Assembly: GCA_965230425.1 (NCBI GenBank)
Contig: CBDDKW010000022.1
Span: 8,786 to 72,785, forward strand
DNA from: CBDDKW01 sp965230425
GTDB lineage: Bacteria > Pseudomonadota > Gammaproteobacteria > UBA1113
Reading direction: 5' to 3'
DNA length: 64,000 nt
The notes under the pieces were generated by a model that did no database searches, had not been told where the DNA came from, and was given only the letters and a program-made list of their open reading frames with translations. A program made the position numbers and the translations under genes. Below, in pieces: positions 47,812 to 56,419 of this stretch. Position 1 is the first letter of the stretch; each line of letters begins with the position of its first letter.

Positions 47812-49419
47812 TCACATTCTGAATATGCCATAATTTGTTGTCTCAATGGGGGCATTTAAACTTGCGGAAATAGCTAGACCAAGTACTCTGCGACTATCAC
47901 AGGGGTCGATAATGCCATCATCCCAGAGCCTAGCACTGGAATAATAAGGGTGACCTTTGTGTTCGTATTGAGCTTGAATCGGTTCTTTAAAGGCTTGTTC
48001 TTCTGCCTCTGGCCATGATTCGCCTTGCTTGGCTTTTTTGTCGCGAGTAATTTGCGCAAGCACATTAGCGGCCTGTTCGCCACCCATCACTGAGATGCGT
48101 GCATTAGGCCACATCCATAAAAAGCGCGGGTTATAAGCGCGTCCGCACATACCGTAATTGCCAGCACCAAAACTGCCGCCGATAATCAGAGTAAATTTTG
48201 GAACTTGGGCACAACTGACTGCGGTAACGAGTTTTGCACCATGCTTAGCAATGCCTTCGGCTTCATATTTACTGCCCACCATAAAGCCCGTGATATTTTG
48301 TAAAAACACCAGTGGAATACCACGTTGGCAACATAGCTCAATAAAATGTGCGCCTTTTTGTGCAGAGTCTGAAAATAAAATACCATTATTTGCCACAATG
48401 CCCACGGGATAGCCAAAAATATGGGCGAAGCCACACACGAGGGTTGTACCATACAAGGCTTTGAACTCATCAAACTCAGAGGCATCCACAATGCGAGCAA
48501 TAACTTCACGTACATCATAAGGCTTACGAAAATCACTGGGTACGATGCCATATAATTCTTTAGCATCATATAAGGGTTCTTTACTTGCTTGTGTAGCAAG
48601 TGATACGGATTTCACCCGATTAAGTTGGGCAATGCAGCGTCTTGCGCGTTCCAGGGCGTGTTCATCATTAGCAGCATAGTGGTCTGCAACCCCAGAGGTT
48701 TTACAATGTACATCAGCACCGCCTAAAGCCTCTGCAGAAATTTCTTCGCCAGTGGCTGCCTTTACTAAGGGTGGGCCAGCAAGAAAGATAGTGGCTTGGT
48801 TTTTTACCATGATCGATTCATCAGCCATGGCAGGTACATAAGCGCCACCTGCGGTACAAGACCCCATGACTACAGCGATTTGTGGGATATTTTGCGCTGA
48901 CATACGTGCTTGATTATAAAAAATACGCCCAAAATGGTCTTTATCGGGGAATACTTCATCTTGCAGTGGTAAATAAGCGCCGCCCGAGTCCACAAGATAG
49001 ACACAAGGTAAATGGTTTTGCTCAGCAATCTCTTGGGCACGTAAATGCTTTTTCACGGTGAGGGGATAGTAGGTTCCACCTTTGACGGTCGCATCATTGG
49101 CAATAATCATACACTCTTGACCCATAATGCAGCCAATGCCGGTAATAATGCCTGCAGCAGGAATAGGGTCATCATAGACTTGGTAGGCGGCAAATTGAGA
49201 AAGTTCAAGAAAAGCGGTGCCAGGGTCAAGTAATGTATCAATACGTTTACGTGGGAGTAATTTACCACGCTCTAGATGTTTATTGCGGGCTTTTTCGCTA
49301 CCACCTTGAAGAATAGTTTGGATATGCTGGTGCAGCTCATCAAGTAAATGCTGCATGTGAGTTACATTTGTCTTAAATTCGTCGCTGTGGCTATTAATAT
49401 GGCTTTTGAGTACGGTCAT
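47812..49419 (-). CDS. liuB: Methylcrotonyl-CoA carboxylase, carboxyltransferase subunit
   Basis: 535 residues from ATG 49419 (MTVLKSHINSHSDEF), exactly the usual LiuB length. The open frame runs further upstream to 49650, but those 77 residues have no family counterpart and overlap the divergent promoter region. Two crotonase-like halves: RGKLLPRKRIDTLLDPG, GGTYYPLTVKKHLRAQEIA, SGGAYLPLQ, then FLQNITGFMVG, GGSFGAGNYGMCGRAY and WPNARISVMGGEQAA. First gene of the liuBCDE run. Confidence 0.94.
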   Translation of the reverse strand: MTVLKSHINSHSDEFKTNVTHMQHLLDELHQHIQTILQGGSEKARNKHLERGKLLPRKRIDTLLDPGTAFLELSQFAAYQVYDDPIPAAGIITGIGCIMGQECMIIANDATVKGGTYYPLTVKKHLRAQEIAEQNHLPCVYLVDSGGAYLPLQDEVFPDKDHFGRIFYNQARMSAQNIPQIAVVMGSCTAGGAYVPAMADESIMVKNQATIFLAGPPLVKAATGEEISAEALGGADVHCKTSGVADHYAANDEHALERARRCIAQLNRVKSVSLATQASKEPLYDAKELYGIVPSDFRKPYDVREVIARIVDASEFDEFKALYGTTLVCGFAHIFGYPVGIVANNGILFSDSAQKGAHFIELCCQRGIPLVFLQNITGFMVGSKYEAEGIAKHGAKLVTAVSCAQVPKFTLIIGGSFGAGNYGMCGRAYNPRFLWMWPNARISVMGGEQAANVLAQITRDKKAKQGESWPEAEEQAFKEPIQAQYEHKGHPYYSSARLWDDGIIDPCDSRRVLGLAISASLNAPIETTNYGIFRM

Positions 49420-49607
49420 ATGCGGTCCATTTGAGGTTAATTCCCTATCGAGGCTTATTGCTATGCCTGAATAGTATAGTGTATTCCACTCTGGACGTTG
49501 AGTAAATTCGCCTGACTCTGGCAAATTGAAATTATGTGAATCTTGGCTATTATTGTAGTAATGTGCATTTACTGAACATGATTCGGGGTAGAGGGGGAAA
49601 TCCGCAT
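49420..49607. promoter_or_regulatory. Divergent promoter region liuB / glycosyltransferase 1
   Basis: 188 bases between two divergent starts. Must contain both promoters; no clear operator palindrome or consensus hexamers seen. Confidence 0.4.
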
Positions 49608-51671
49608 ATGAAACAGCCAGCCATGACACCGCAACAACCAGCGCAACCACAACAAATGTCGGCAGATGATGCCATTAAAGTGGCCAAGCAATATGAAGAA
49701 GATGGCAAAATTGATACTGCAGAGCAAATTTTTCAGCAATTATTACAACAGTTACCTAATACTGGCTATGTACACAATAGCTATGGTTTATTTAAAGCCA
49801 GACAGAATGATTTAGATACCGGCCTGAGTGAATTAACCTTGGCGGTTGAAAAAGAGCCAGAGAATAATGATTTCCGCCGTAATCTCGGCATTTTATTGCG
49901 TGATACAGGTAAGTTAAAAGAAGCCATTAAAGTTTTCGAAGAGGCCATTAAAACCGATCCCAAAGATCCAGATAATTATTTTTTAATTGCTGAAGTATTT
50001 TTAAAAATTGGCTTGAAAGGTAAAGCGCTACAAGCTTATGAACACTGCCTAGTCAATGAGCCAAAAGATAAAAAGCTCAGAGTGGTTGCTTTGTGTAATT
50101 TAGCCGCGCAATACATTGATTTTCATCAGTGGGATAAAGCCATTGATACTTGTAAGCAAGGCTTAGCTTTAGAGCCAGAGAATATTCCTTTCAAACGTAA
50201 CTTAGCCTGGACATATAAGGCCATGGGCGATACTAAGCAGTCCATCATTGAATATAAGAAATTATTAGAGGCACATCCAGGTCAAGTAGAAGCGCGCCGA
50301 TTACTCTTGGATACTTTCGCTAAGGATTGTGATTGGAGCGAATGGGATGAAACCCTGGCACAAATCACTGATGAAATCAATGAAATCCGCGCCGAGCCTT
50401 GTTTTCAATTCCATATTCTCAGTTTGCCATTTACCTATGAACAACGTTTCAAGCAGGTAAAAGGCACTGCCAAGGCTATGGAAGATAAATATGAGCCACT
50501 GAAGCGCACCGTGAATTATGTGCATACACCCAAGGTCAAAGATCGTATTAAAGTGGCCTATGTTTCCTCTGATTTTCGTGACCATCCCGTTGCGCATTTG
50601 ACTCATCAATTATACGGCTTACACGATCGAGATAAATTTGAAGTGTATGCTTATTCCTATGGCGGTAAAACTGAATCGAGTTATGAGCAACAAATTGCTA
50701 ATGACTGCGATCATTTCGTGGATATTAGTCAGGATGCCTTTACTCGTAGTGCCGATCGGATCTATGAAGATGGTATTGATATCTTAGTGGACTTAATGGG
50801 CTATACCCACAATAGCCGCTTAGAAGTGGATGTATTACGTCCTGCACCCATACAAGTGAATTATCTCGGGTTCCCAGGCACCTTTGGTGGTAGCTTCATG
50901 GATTATATTATTGTGGATGAAATGATCGTGCCACGAGATAAGGCGATGTATTTCACTGAAGAATTAGTCTACATGCCCAATGCATATATGATCACAGATG
51001 ATTTACAACCCATCTCTGAAAAACCATTGAGCCGAGCCGATTTTAATTTACCAGAAGATAAATTCGTGTTCGTGTGTTTCAATAATTGTAATAAGATTGA
51101 TCCGACTATCTTTAATACGTGGATGGACATTCTACAAGCCGTACCCGATAGTGTATTATGGCTAAAGGCCTTTGTACCTGTACAAGTGGAAAATCTGCAA
51201 CAAGAAGCGCAGAAACGCGGTATTGATCCGCAACGCTTAATCTTTGCTGAACGCATTGATAAGGCTGAACACTTAGCGAGGCATCGATTGGCTGACTTAT
51301 ATTTAGATACCACGGCGATGAATGGTCATACAACCGTCAGTGATTGCTTGTGGGCTGGATTGCCTGTGCTTACGGTCTTGGGTAGTACATTCCCAAGCCG
51401 TGTGGCTAGCAGCTTATTAACGCAAATGGCTATGCCAGAATTAATCGTTGATGATTTGCAAGCTTATAAAGAAAAAGCTATCGCTCTAGCCAATGACCGT
51501 GAATTACTGCAAGAGTATACCGATCGTGTTCGCGAGAACCGCAAAATTTCACCGTTATTCGATACTACAGCCTTCGTCCGTGATTTGGAAAGGGCTTATC
51601 AAATGATGTGGAAACAATACTGCGAGGGTAAAGCCCCAGAGCAGATTGATGTGAAAAAATCGTCTATGTAA
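49608..51671 (+). CDS. TPR O-GlcNAc transferase-like protein (GT41), copy 1
   Basis: About 687 residues. Roughly 300 residues of tetratricopeptide repeats (for example ...LRDTGKLKEAIKVFEEAIKTDPKDPDNYF) precede a GT41 catalytic region: AYVSSDFRDHPVAHLTHQLYG (His equivalent to the OGT active site), PAPIQVNYLGFPGT, LWLKAF, and the nucleotide-sugar block MNGHTTVSDCLWAGLPVLT followed by RVASSLL. Related to SPINDLY/OGT enzymes that glycosylate Ser/Thr of proteins. ATG 49608 preferred (GGGGGA upstream); ATG 49578 possible. Confidence 0.9.
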   Translation: MKQPAMTPQQPAQPQQMSADDAIKVAKQYEEDGKIDTAEQIFQQLLQQLPNTGYVHNSYGLFKARQNDLDTGLSELTLAVEKEPENNDFRRNLGILLRDTGKLKEAIKVFEEAIKTDPKDPDNYFLIAEVFLKIGLKGKALQAYEHCLVNEPKDKKLRVVALCNLAAQYIDFHQWDKAIDTCKQGLALEPENIPFKRNLAWTYKAMGDTKQSIIEYKKLLEAHPGQVEARRLLLDTFAKDCDWSEWDETLAQITDEINEIRAEPCFQFHILSLPFTYEQRFKQVKGTAKAMEDKYEPLKRTVNYVHTPKVKDRIKVAYVSSDFRDHPVAHLTHQLYGLHDRDKFEVYAYSYGGKTESSYEQQIANDCDHFVDISQDAFTRSADRIYEDGIDILVDLMGYTHNSRLEVDVLRPAPIQVNYLGFPGTFGGSFMDYIIVDEMIVPRDKAMYFTEELVYMPNAYMITDDLQPISEKPLSRADFNLPEDKFVFVCFNNCNKIDPTIFNTWMDILQAVPDSVLWLKAFVPVQVENLQQEAQKRGIDPQRLIFAERIDKAEHLARHRLADLYLDTTAMNGHTTVSDCLWAGLPVLTVLGSTFPSRVASSLLTQMAMPELIVDDLQAYKEKAIALANDRELLQEYTDRVRENRKISPLFDTTAFVRDLERAYQMMWKQYCEGKAPEQIDVKKSSM

Positions 51672-51697
51672 TCTATGTAACTTTAGCTTAACTAACA

Positions 51698-51726
51698 CCT
51701 CGCAGCTTGCTGCGGGGTGTTTTATT
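51698..51726 (+). terminator. Terminator between the two glycosyltransferase genes
   Basis: CCTCGCAGC pairs with GCTGCGGGG (51698-51716), followed by TGTTTTATTT. Contains the recurrent CAGCTTGCTG core. Confidence 0.75.
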
Positions 51727-51802
51727 TGTGTTTACGCAGGCGCACTACAAACGTCTGTATATAACAATATGTCTGTTTAGTCAGTTCAAGGGGAGAAAGA
51801 CG

Positions 51803-53848
51803 ATGTCTGAGGGCGTTTCCACACAAACATCAACACAAGAATTAACCATTGATAACAGCTTAGAGCTTGCCAGCCAATATATCCGAGAAGGCAAGATGCA
51901 TATTGCTGAAAGCATCTATCAGCAAATGTTAGCCCAACAGCCTAATATGCCAATGATTCACAACGCCTATGCCGCCTTTAAAGCGCAACAGGGTGAATTG
52001 CCACAGGCATTGACAGCGATTAAACAGGCGGTGGCACTCATGCCAACTAATCCTATCTTCTTGCGTAATTTAGGTATTATCCAGGGTGAGTTAGGTGAGT
52101 TTGCCGCGGCCAGTGAAGCCCTTGGACAATCCATTGCCCATGATTCACAAGCACCTGAAAGTTATTTTTTTATGGCAGAAATTCAATTACGCAGTGGTTT
52201 TAAAAATGAAGCCTTAAACTATTATGAGCAGGCGTTACAGTGCCCAAAATTAAATGACAATCTTAAATTAGTCATTTTGCAAAAAACCTCTAATCTGTAT
52301 AGCTATTTTAAACAATGGCAGCAAGCTAATGCCGCTTGCGAACAGGCCTTACAATATGCACCCAATGATCTGGGTTTAAAACTACGTATTGCCTGGAATC
52401 ATCGTCTGGCAGGTGATATTGAACAAGCCATTACACTGTATAAAAATATTTTGGCGGAAGATCCCAAGCAAGTACAGGCCTGTCGTGCCTTATTAGAAAC
52501 CTGTGCCAGTATTTGTGATTGGTCAGCATGGGATGCAACACTCACTAAAGTCAGTGAAGAAATTGCAGTGATGCCTACATCGCGCAGTTTTCAATTTCAA
52601 TTGATGCGGCTACCTTTTGGAGCAGATGTATACTTTAAACACGCACACAATATTTCCATGGCCTTAGCGCAGCAAATTCAACCGATCAAACAGGCAACGA
52701 ATTTTACCTTTCAGCCACGTCAGCATAAACGCTTAAAAATAGCCTATAGCTCCGGCGATTTTCGTTCACATCCTGTGGGCCAACTGACCCGCAGCCTTTA
52801 TGGTCTACATGATCGAGATAATTTTGAAGTCTATGCACTCTCCTATAAGCGCGAAGATGATAATGAATACCAGCAGTCCATCAAAAACGATTGCGATCAT
52901 TTTATTGATGTGAGTGAGCAAGCCTATACTGAGACTGCGCAATTTATCTATGATGAAGAAATTGATATTTATATTGATATGATGGGCTATACTACGTTAA
53001 ATCGATTTGAAATTAGCTTATTAAAGCCAGCCCCCATCCAAGTGAACTATTTAGGTTTTCCTGCCACGGTGGGGCATACGTGTTTAGATTATATCTTAGT
53101 GGATGATATTATCGTACCCGAAGATCAACAGGCGTATTTCAGTGAAAAACTAGTGCATTTACCTAATTGTTATATGATGACGGATGATCAGCAAGCTATT
53201 TCTAATAAATCTATGCAGAGGGCTGACTATGGTTTGCCAGAAGGTGCATTCGTCTTTGCCTGTTTTAGTGACCGGCGTAAAATTGAACCCGAAGTTTTCA
53301 GTGCTTGGATGCAAATACTCGCTCGAGTACCCAAGAGCGTTTTATGGCTAAAGAATTATGGCGATCTATGCCGACAAAATCTATATGCAGCCGCCAGTGA
53401 GCAGGGTATTGATCCGCAGCGTTTATTATTTATCGGCAGTATTGATAAAGCAGAACATTTGGCTACTCATAATTTAGTTGATTTATATCTCGATACGATG
53501 GTGATGAATGGACATACTACGGTCTGTGATTCACTCTGGGCTGGTTTACCCGTTCTTACTTGCCAGGGTGATACCTTCGCACGTCGTGTCGCTAGTAGCT
53601 TACTCACGCATGTAGGGCTAGAGGAACTGATTACTACCAATCAAGCAGATTATATTGCCTTAGCAGTGGAGCTTGCGCAAAATCCAGAAAAGTTAGCGGC
53701 GATACGCCAGCGATTACAAGTCAACAAGCACAGTATGCCCTTATACAATACACAAATGGCAGTTAAACATTTGGAGCAAGCCTATCAAACCATGTGGGAC
53801 ATCTACAGCCGAGGTGAGTCACCACGTGCCTTTAGAGTGCAAGAATAA
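51803..53848 (+). CDS. TPR O-GlcNAc transferase-like protein (GT41), copy 2
   Basis: 681 residues, a clear paralogue of the preceding gene along its whole length: TPR array, then AYSSGDFRSHPVGQLTRSLYG, PAPIQVNYLGFPAT, LWLKNY, MNGHTTVCDSLWAGLPVLT, RVASSLLTH. The catalytic His and the sugar-nucleotide motif are kept, so both copies look active. ATG 51803 has AAGGGGAG; the longer frame from 51707 runs through the terminator. Convergent with the thiolase gene. Confidence 0.9.
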   Translation: MSEGVSTQTSTQELTIDNSLELASQYIREGKMHIAESIYQQMLAQQPNMPMIHNAYAAFKAQQGELPQALTAIKQAVALMPTNPIFLRNLGIIQGELGEFAAASEALGQSIAHDSQAPESYFFMAEIQLRSGFKNEALNYYEQALQCPKLNDNLKLVILQKTSNLYSYFKQWQQANAACEQALQYAPNDLGLKLRIAWNHRLAGDIEQAITLYKNILAEDPKQVQACRALLETCASICDWSAWDATLTKVSEEIAVMPTSRSFQFQLMRLPFGADVYFKHAHNISMALAQQIQPIKQATNFTFQPRQHKRLKIAYSSGDFRSHPVGQLTRSLYGLHDRDNFEVYALSYKREDDNEYQQSIKNDCDHFIDVSEQAYTETAQFIYDEEIDIYIDMMGYTTLNRFEISLLKPAPIQVNYLGFPATVGHTCLDYILVDDIIVPEDQQAYFSEKLVHLPNCYMMTDDQQAISNKSMQRADYGLPEGAFVFACFSDRRKIEPEVFSAWMQILARVPKSVLWLKNYGDLCRQNLYAAASEQGIDPQRLLFIGSIDKAEHLATHNLVDLYLDTMVMNGHTTVCDSLWAGLPVLTCQGDTFARRVASSLLTHVGLEELITTNQADYIALAVELAQNPEKLAAIRQRLQVNKHSMPLYNTQMAVKHLEQAYQTMWDIYSRGESPRAFRVQE

Positions 53849-53887
53849 GCGTGGCAAAAGCTATCCTTTTTTCGAGATGTGAAAGTA

Positions 53888-55075
53888 TCAAAGCATCTCT
53901 AAGGCAATAGCCGTTGCTTCACCACCACCAATGCACAATGAGGCGATGCCGCGCTGTTTAGTATACTGTTGCAATGCTGATAATAGCGTTGTCATGATGC
54001 GCGCACCGGAGGCACCAATGGGATGACCAAGCGCGCAAGCACCACCGTGGATATTGACTTTCTCATGCGCCAAATCTAATTGCTGCATCGCTGCCATAGT
54101 GACGACGGCAAAGGCTTCATTAATTTCAAATAAATCGATGCTACTGATATCCCATTGGGTTTTTGTTAATACTTTCTCAATAGCACCAATAGGCGCAGTA
54201 GTGAACCAAGCAGGTTCTTGGGCATGGGTACTGTGTGCCAGGATTCTCGCGATGGGCTGTAGGCTTAATTGTTTCGCCTTTGATTCATGCATTAGCACCA
54301 AGGCAGCAGCACCATCTGAAATAGAGCTGGCATTAGCTGCAGTGACGGTACCTTGGGGATTGAAGGCAGGGCGTAAGTGCGGGATTTTTTCCGGTTTCGC
54401 CTTTTGTGGGCCTTCATCTTGACTAATCGTGAGTTCCTGTTTGCGTGTTTTCACTGTTACAGGGGTAATTTCAGATTGTAAGCAACCCTCAGCAGTTGCC
54501 TGTTGTGCTCGTGTGAGTGAGGTGATGGCAAATTGGTCTTGCGCTTCACGAGTAAAACCAAATTTTTCAGCGGTGCGGTCGGCATAAACCCCCATTAATT
54601 GACCTTTTTCATAGGCATCTTCAAGTCCATCTAAAAACATATGGTCGATGATTTTATCATGACCTAAGCGGTAGCCACTGCGTGCTTTAGGTAATAAATA
54701 GGGTGCGTTACTCATGCTTTCCATGCCGCCGGCAACAATAATTTGTGCAGAACCAGCATGGATGGCATCACAGGCTTGCATGATGGCTTTCATGCCTGAG
54801 CCACACATTTTATTCACTGTCGTACAACCCGTACTCATGGGTAATTGTGCGCCTAAGGCTGCTTGACGGGCAGGGGCTTGACCGAGTCCTGCAGGTAATA
54901 CGCAACCCATGATGACTTCATCAATCTGAGTAGCTGTAACGCTTGCTCTTTCAATAGCTGCAGTAATCGCTGCACTACCCAGTTGTGGGGCAGTTAAGTC
55001 ACTTAATTCACCTTGAAAACTTCCCATAGGGGTTCGAGCATAGCCAACAATGACAATGGGATCAGAATTAGACAT
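53888..55075 (-). CDS. Acetyl-CoA C-acetyltransferase (thiolase)
   Basis: Thiolase interconverting acetoacetyl-CoA and acetyl-CoA, which would finish the acetoacetate branch of leucine breakdown. About 395 residues: nucleophile Cys in NKMCGSGMKA, MESMSNAPYL, FEINEAFAVV, CALGHPIGASGAR with catalytic His and final CIGGGEATAIALE. The second Cys of the usual C-terminal CIGGG motif is present. ATG 55075 is spaced correctly from AAGGAT; ATG 55081 is too close. Twelve bases after liuA. Confidence 0.94.
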   Translation of the reverse strand: MSNSDPIVIVGYARTPMGSFQGELSDLTAPQLGSAAITAAIERASVTATQIDEVIMGCVLPAGLGQAPARQAALGAQLPMSTGCTTVNKMCGSGMKAIMQACDAIHAGSAQIIVAGGMESMSNAPYLLPKARSGYRLGHDKIIDHMFLDGLEDAYEKGQLMGVYADRTAEKFGFTREAQDQFAITSLTRAQQATAEGCLQSEITPVTVKTRKQELTISQDEGPQKAKPEKIPHLRPAFNPQGTVTAANASSISDGAAALVLMHESKAKQLSLQPIARILAHSTHAQEPAWFTTAPIGAIEKVLTKTQWDISSIDLFEINEAFAVVTMAAMQQLDLAHEKVNIHGGACALGHPIGASGARIMTTLLSALQQYTKQRGIASLCIGGGEATAIALEML

Positions 55076-55086
55076 GGGCATTATCC

Positions 55087-56247
55087 TTATGCGGTTTCTC
55101 TAAATAATTCACGGCCGATGAGCATACGACGGATTTCACTGGTACCGGCACCAATTTCATAAAGCTTAGCATCGCGCAGTAAACGTCCTGTAGGATATTC
55201 ATTAATATAACCATTACCGCCAAGACACTGGATGGCTTCAAGGGCCATTTGTGTGGCACGTTCAGCAGTATACAAAATCACCCCAGCACCATCCTTACGC
55301 GATACCTTGCCAGCATCGAAAGCTTTCGCCACGGTATACACATAGGCTTTGCAAGCATTTAAGGTGCTATACATATCCGCAAGCTTACCTTGAATAAATT
55401 GGAATTCACCAATGGCTTTGCCAAATTGCTCACGTTCGTGAATATAAGGGATAACGATATCCAAACAGTTTTGCATGATGCCCACCGGGCCTGCGGCGAG
55501 AATGAGACGTTCATAGTCTAAGCCACGCATGAGGATTTCAACGCCATGATTTAATTCGCCCAATCTATTTTCCACGGGCACGCGGCAATCTTGAAAAACC
55601 ACTTCACAGGTGCTGGAACCGCGCATACCTAATTTATCCAGTTTTTGTGCGGTAGAAAAACCTGGGAAATTACTTTCCACAATAAAAGCACTGATACCTT
55701 TAGAACCGGCATCTTTATCGGTTTTTGCATAGACCACCAACACATCGGCCTCGGGGCCATTGGTGATCCACATTTTATTACCATTGAGGATATAATGATC
55801 GCCCACTTGTTCAGCGCGTAATTGCATAGAGATAGCATCAGAACCAGAGCCAGGCTCGCTAATAGCGAGGGCGCCAATATGTTCACCAGAGACTAATTTA
55901 GGTAGGTATTTTTGCTTTTGCTCGTGGGTACCATGTAAGCTGAGTTGATTAATACACAAATTAGAGTGAGCGCCGTAGCTTAAACCCACCGAGGCAGAAG
56001 CTCGGCTGATTTCTTCCATGACAATGGCATGAGCAAGATAACCCATATTACTGCCACCATATTCCTCTGCCACGGTAATACCAAACAAGCCTAGCTGACC
56101 CATTTTTGGCCACAGATCTGCAGGGAAGTGGTTACTGCTGTCTATTTCTTCTGCACGTGGAGCGATTTCCTGCTTGGCAAATTGATAGGCGGTTTCACGG
56201 AGTAAATCTGCCGTTTCGCCAAGATTAAAGTCTAGAGTTGGGTACAT
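55087..56247 (-). CDS. liuA: Isovaleryl-CoA dehydrogenase
   Basis: FAD-dependent oxidation of isovaleryl-CoA, first acyl-CoA step of leucine degradation. 386 residues: acyl-CoA dehydrogenase fold with ALAISEPGSGSDA, KMWITNGPEADVLVVYAKTD, ERATQMALEAIQCLGGNGYINEYP and RLLRDAKLYEIGAGTSEIRRMLIGRE. The active-site Glu lies in the MRGLDYERLILAAGP helix, as in isovaleryl-CoA dehydrogenases. ATG 56247 with GGGAG upstream. Confidence 0.94.
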   Translation of the reverse strand: MYPTLDFNLGETADLLRETAYQFAKQEIAPRAEEIDSSNHFPADLWPKMGQLGLFGITVAEEYGGSNMGYLAHAIVMEEISRASASVGLSYGAHSNLCINQLSLHGTHEQKQKYLPKLVSGEHIGALAISEPGSGSDAISMQLRAEQVGDHYILNGNKMWITNGPEADVLVVYAKTDKDAGSKGISAFIVESNFPGFSTAQKLDKLGMRGSSTCEVVFQDCRVPVENRLGELNHGVEILMRGLDYERLILAAGPVGIMQNCLDIVIPYIHEREQFGKAIGEFQFIQGKLADMYSTLNACKAYVYTVAKAFDAGKVSRKDGAGVILYTAERATQMALEAIQCLGGNGYINEYPTGRLLRDAKLYEIGAGTSEIRRMLIGRELFRETA

Positions 56248-56294
56248 GCTGAACTCCCTGCATCGATTTGTTACGCAGTATAACGCAAGAAGTG

Positions 56295-56345
56295 AGCAGG
56301 GCGCAAAGGTAGTGAGGTGCTTTATTTCTGAGCTAAAGTGCTCAC
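56295..56345. repeat. liuA upstream segment, source of junction repeats
   Basis: AGCAGGGCGCAAAGGTAGTGAGGTG and the following AT stretch match the segments at 58816-58880 and 61226-61309. It contains an imperfect inverted repeat (GTGAG ... CTCAC), so it may be a liuA operator. Confidence 0.75.
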
Positions 56346-56419
56346 ACCTAGTGGCATGCGTAATCAATGCTTGTTCAGTATCGTTAAGCAGTTACATCTG
56401 TATTATTTGCATTGCTTGG

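Noticed and set aside
49420..49650. 77-residue N-terminal extension of LiuB
   Set aside because: Not part of the family, starts without a ribosome site and overlaps the divergent promoter and the start of the glycosyltransferase gene.
51707..51802. N-terminal extension of glycosyltransferase copy 2
   Set aside because: Would begin inside the preceding terminator; ATG 51803 has a strong AAGGGGAG site.
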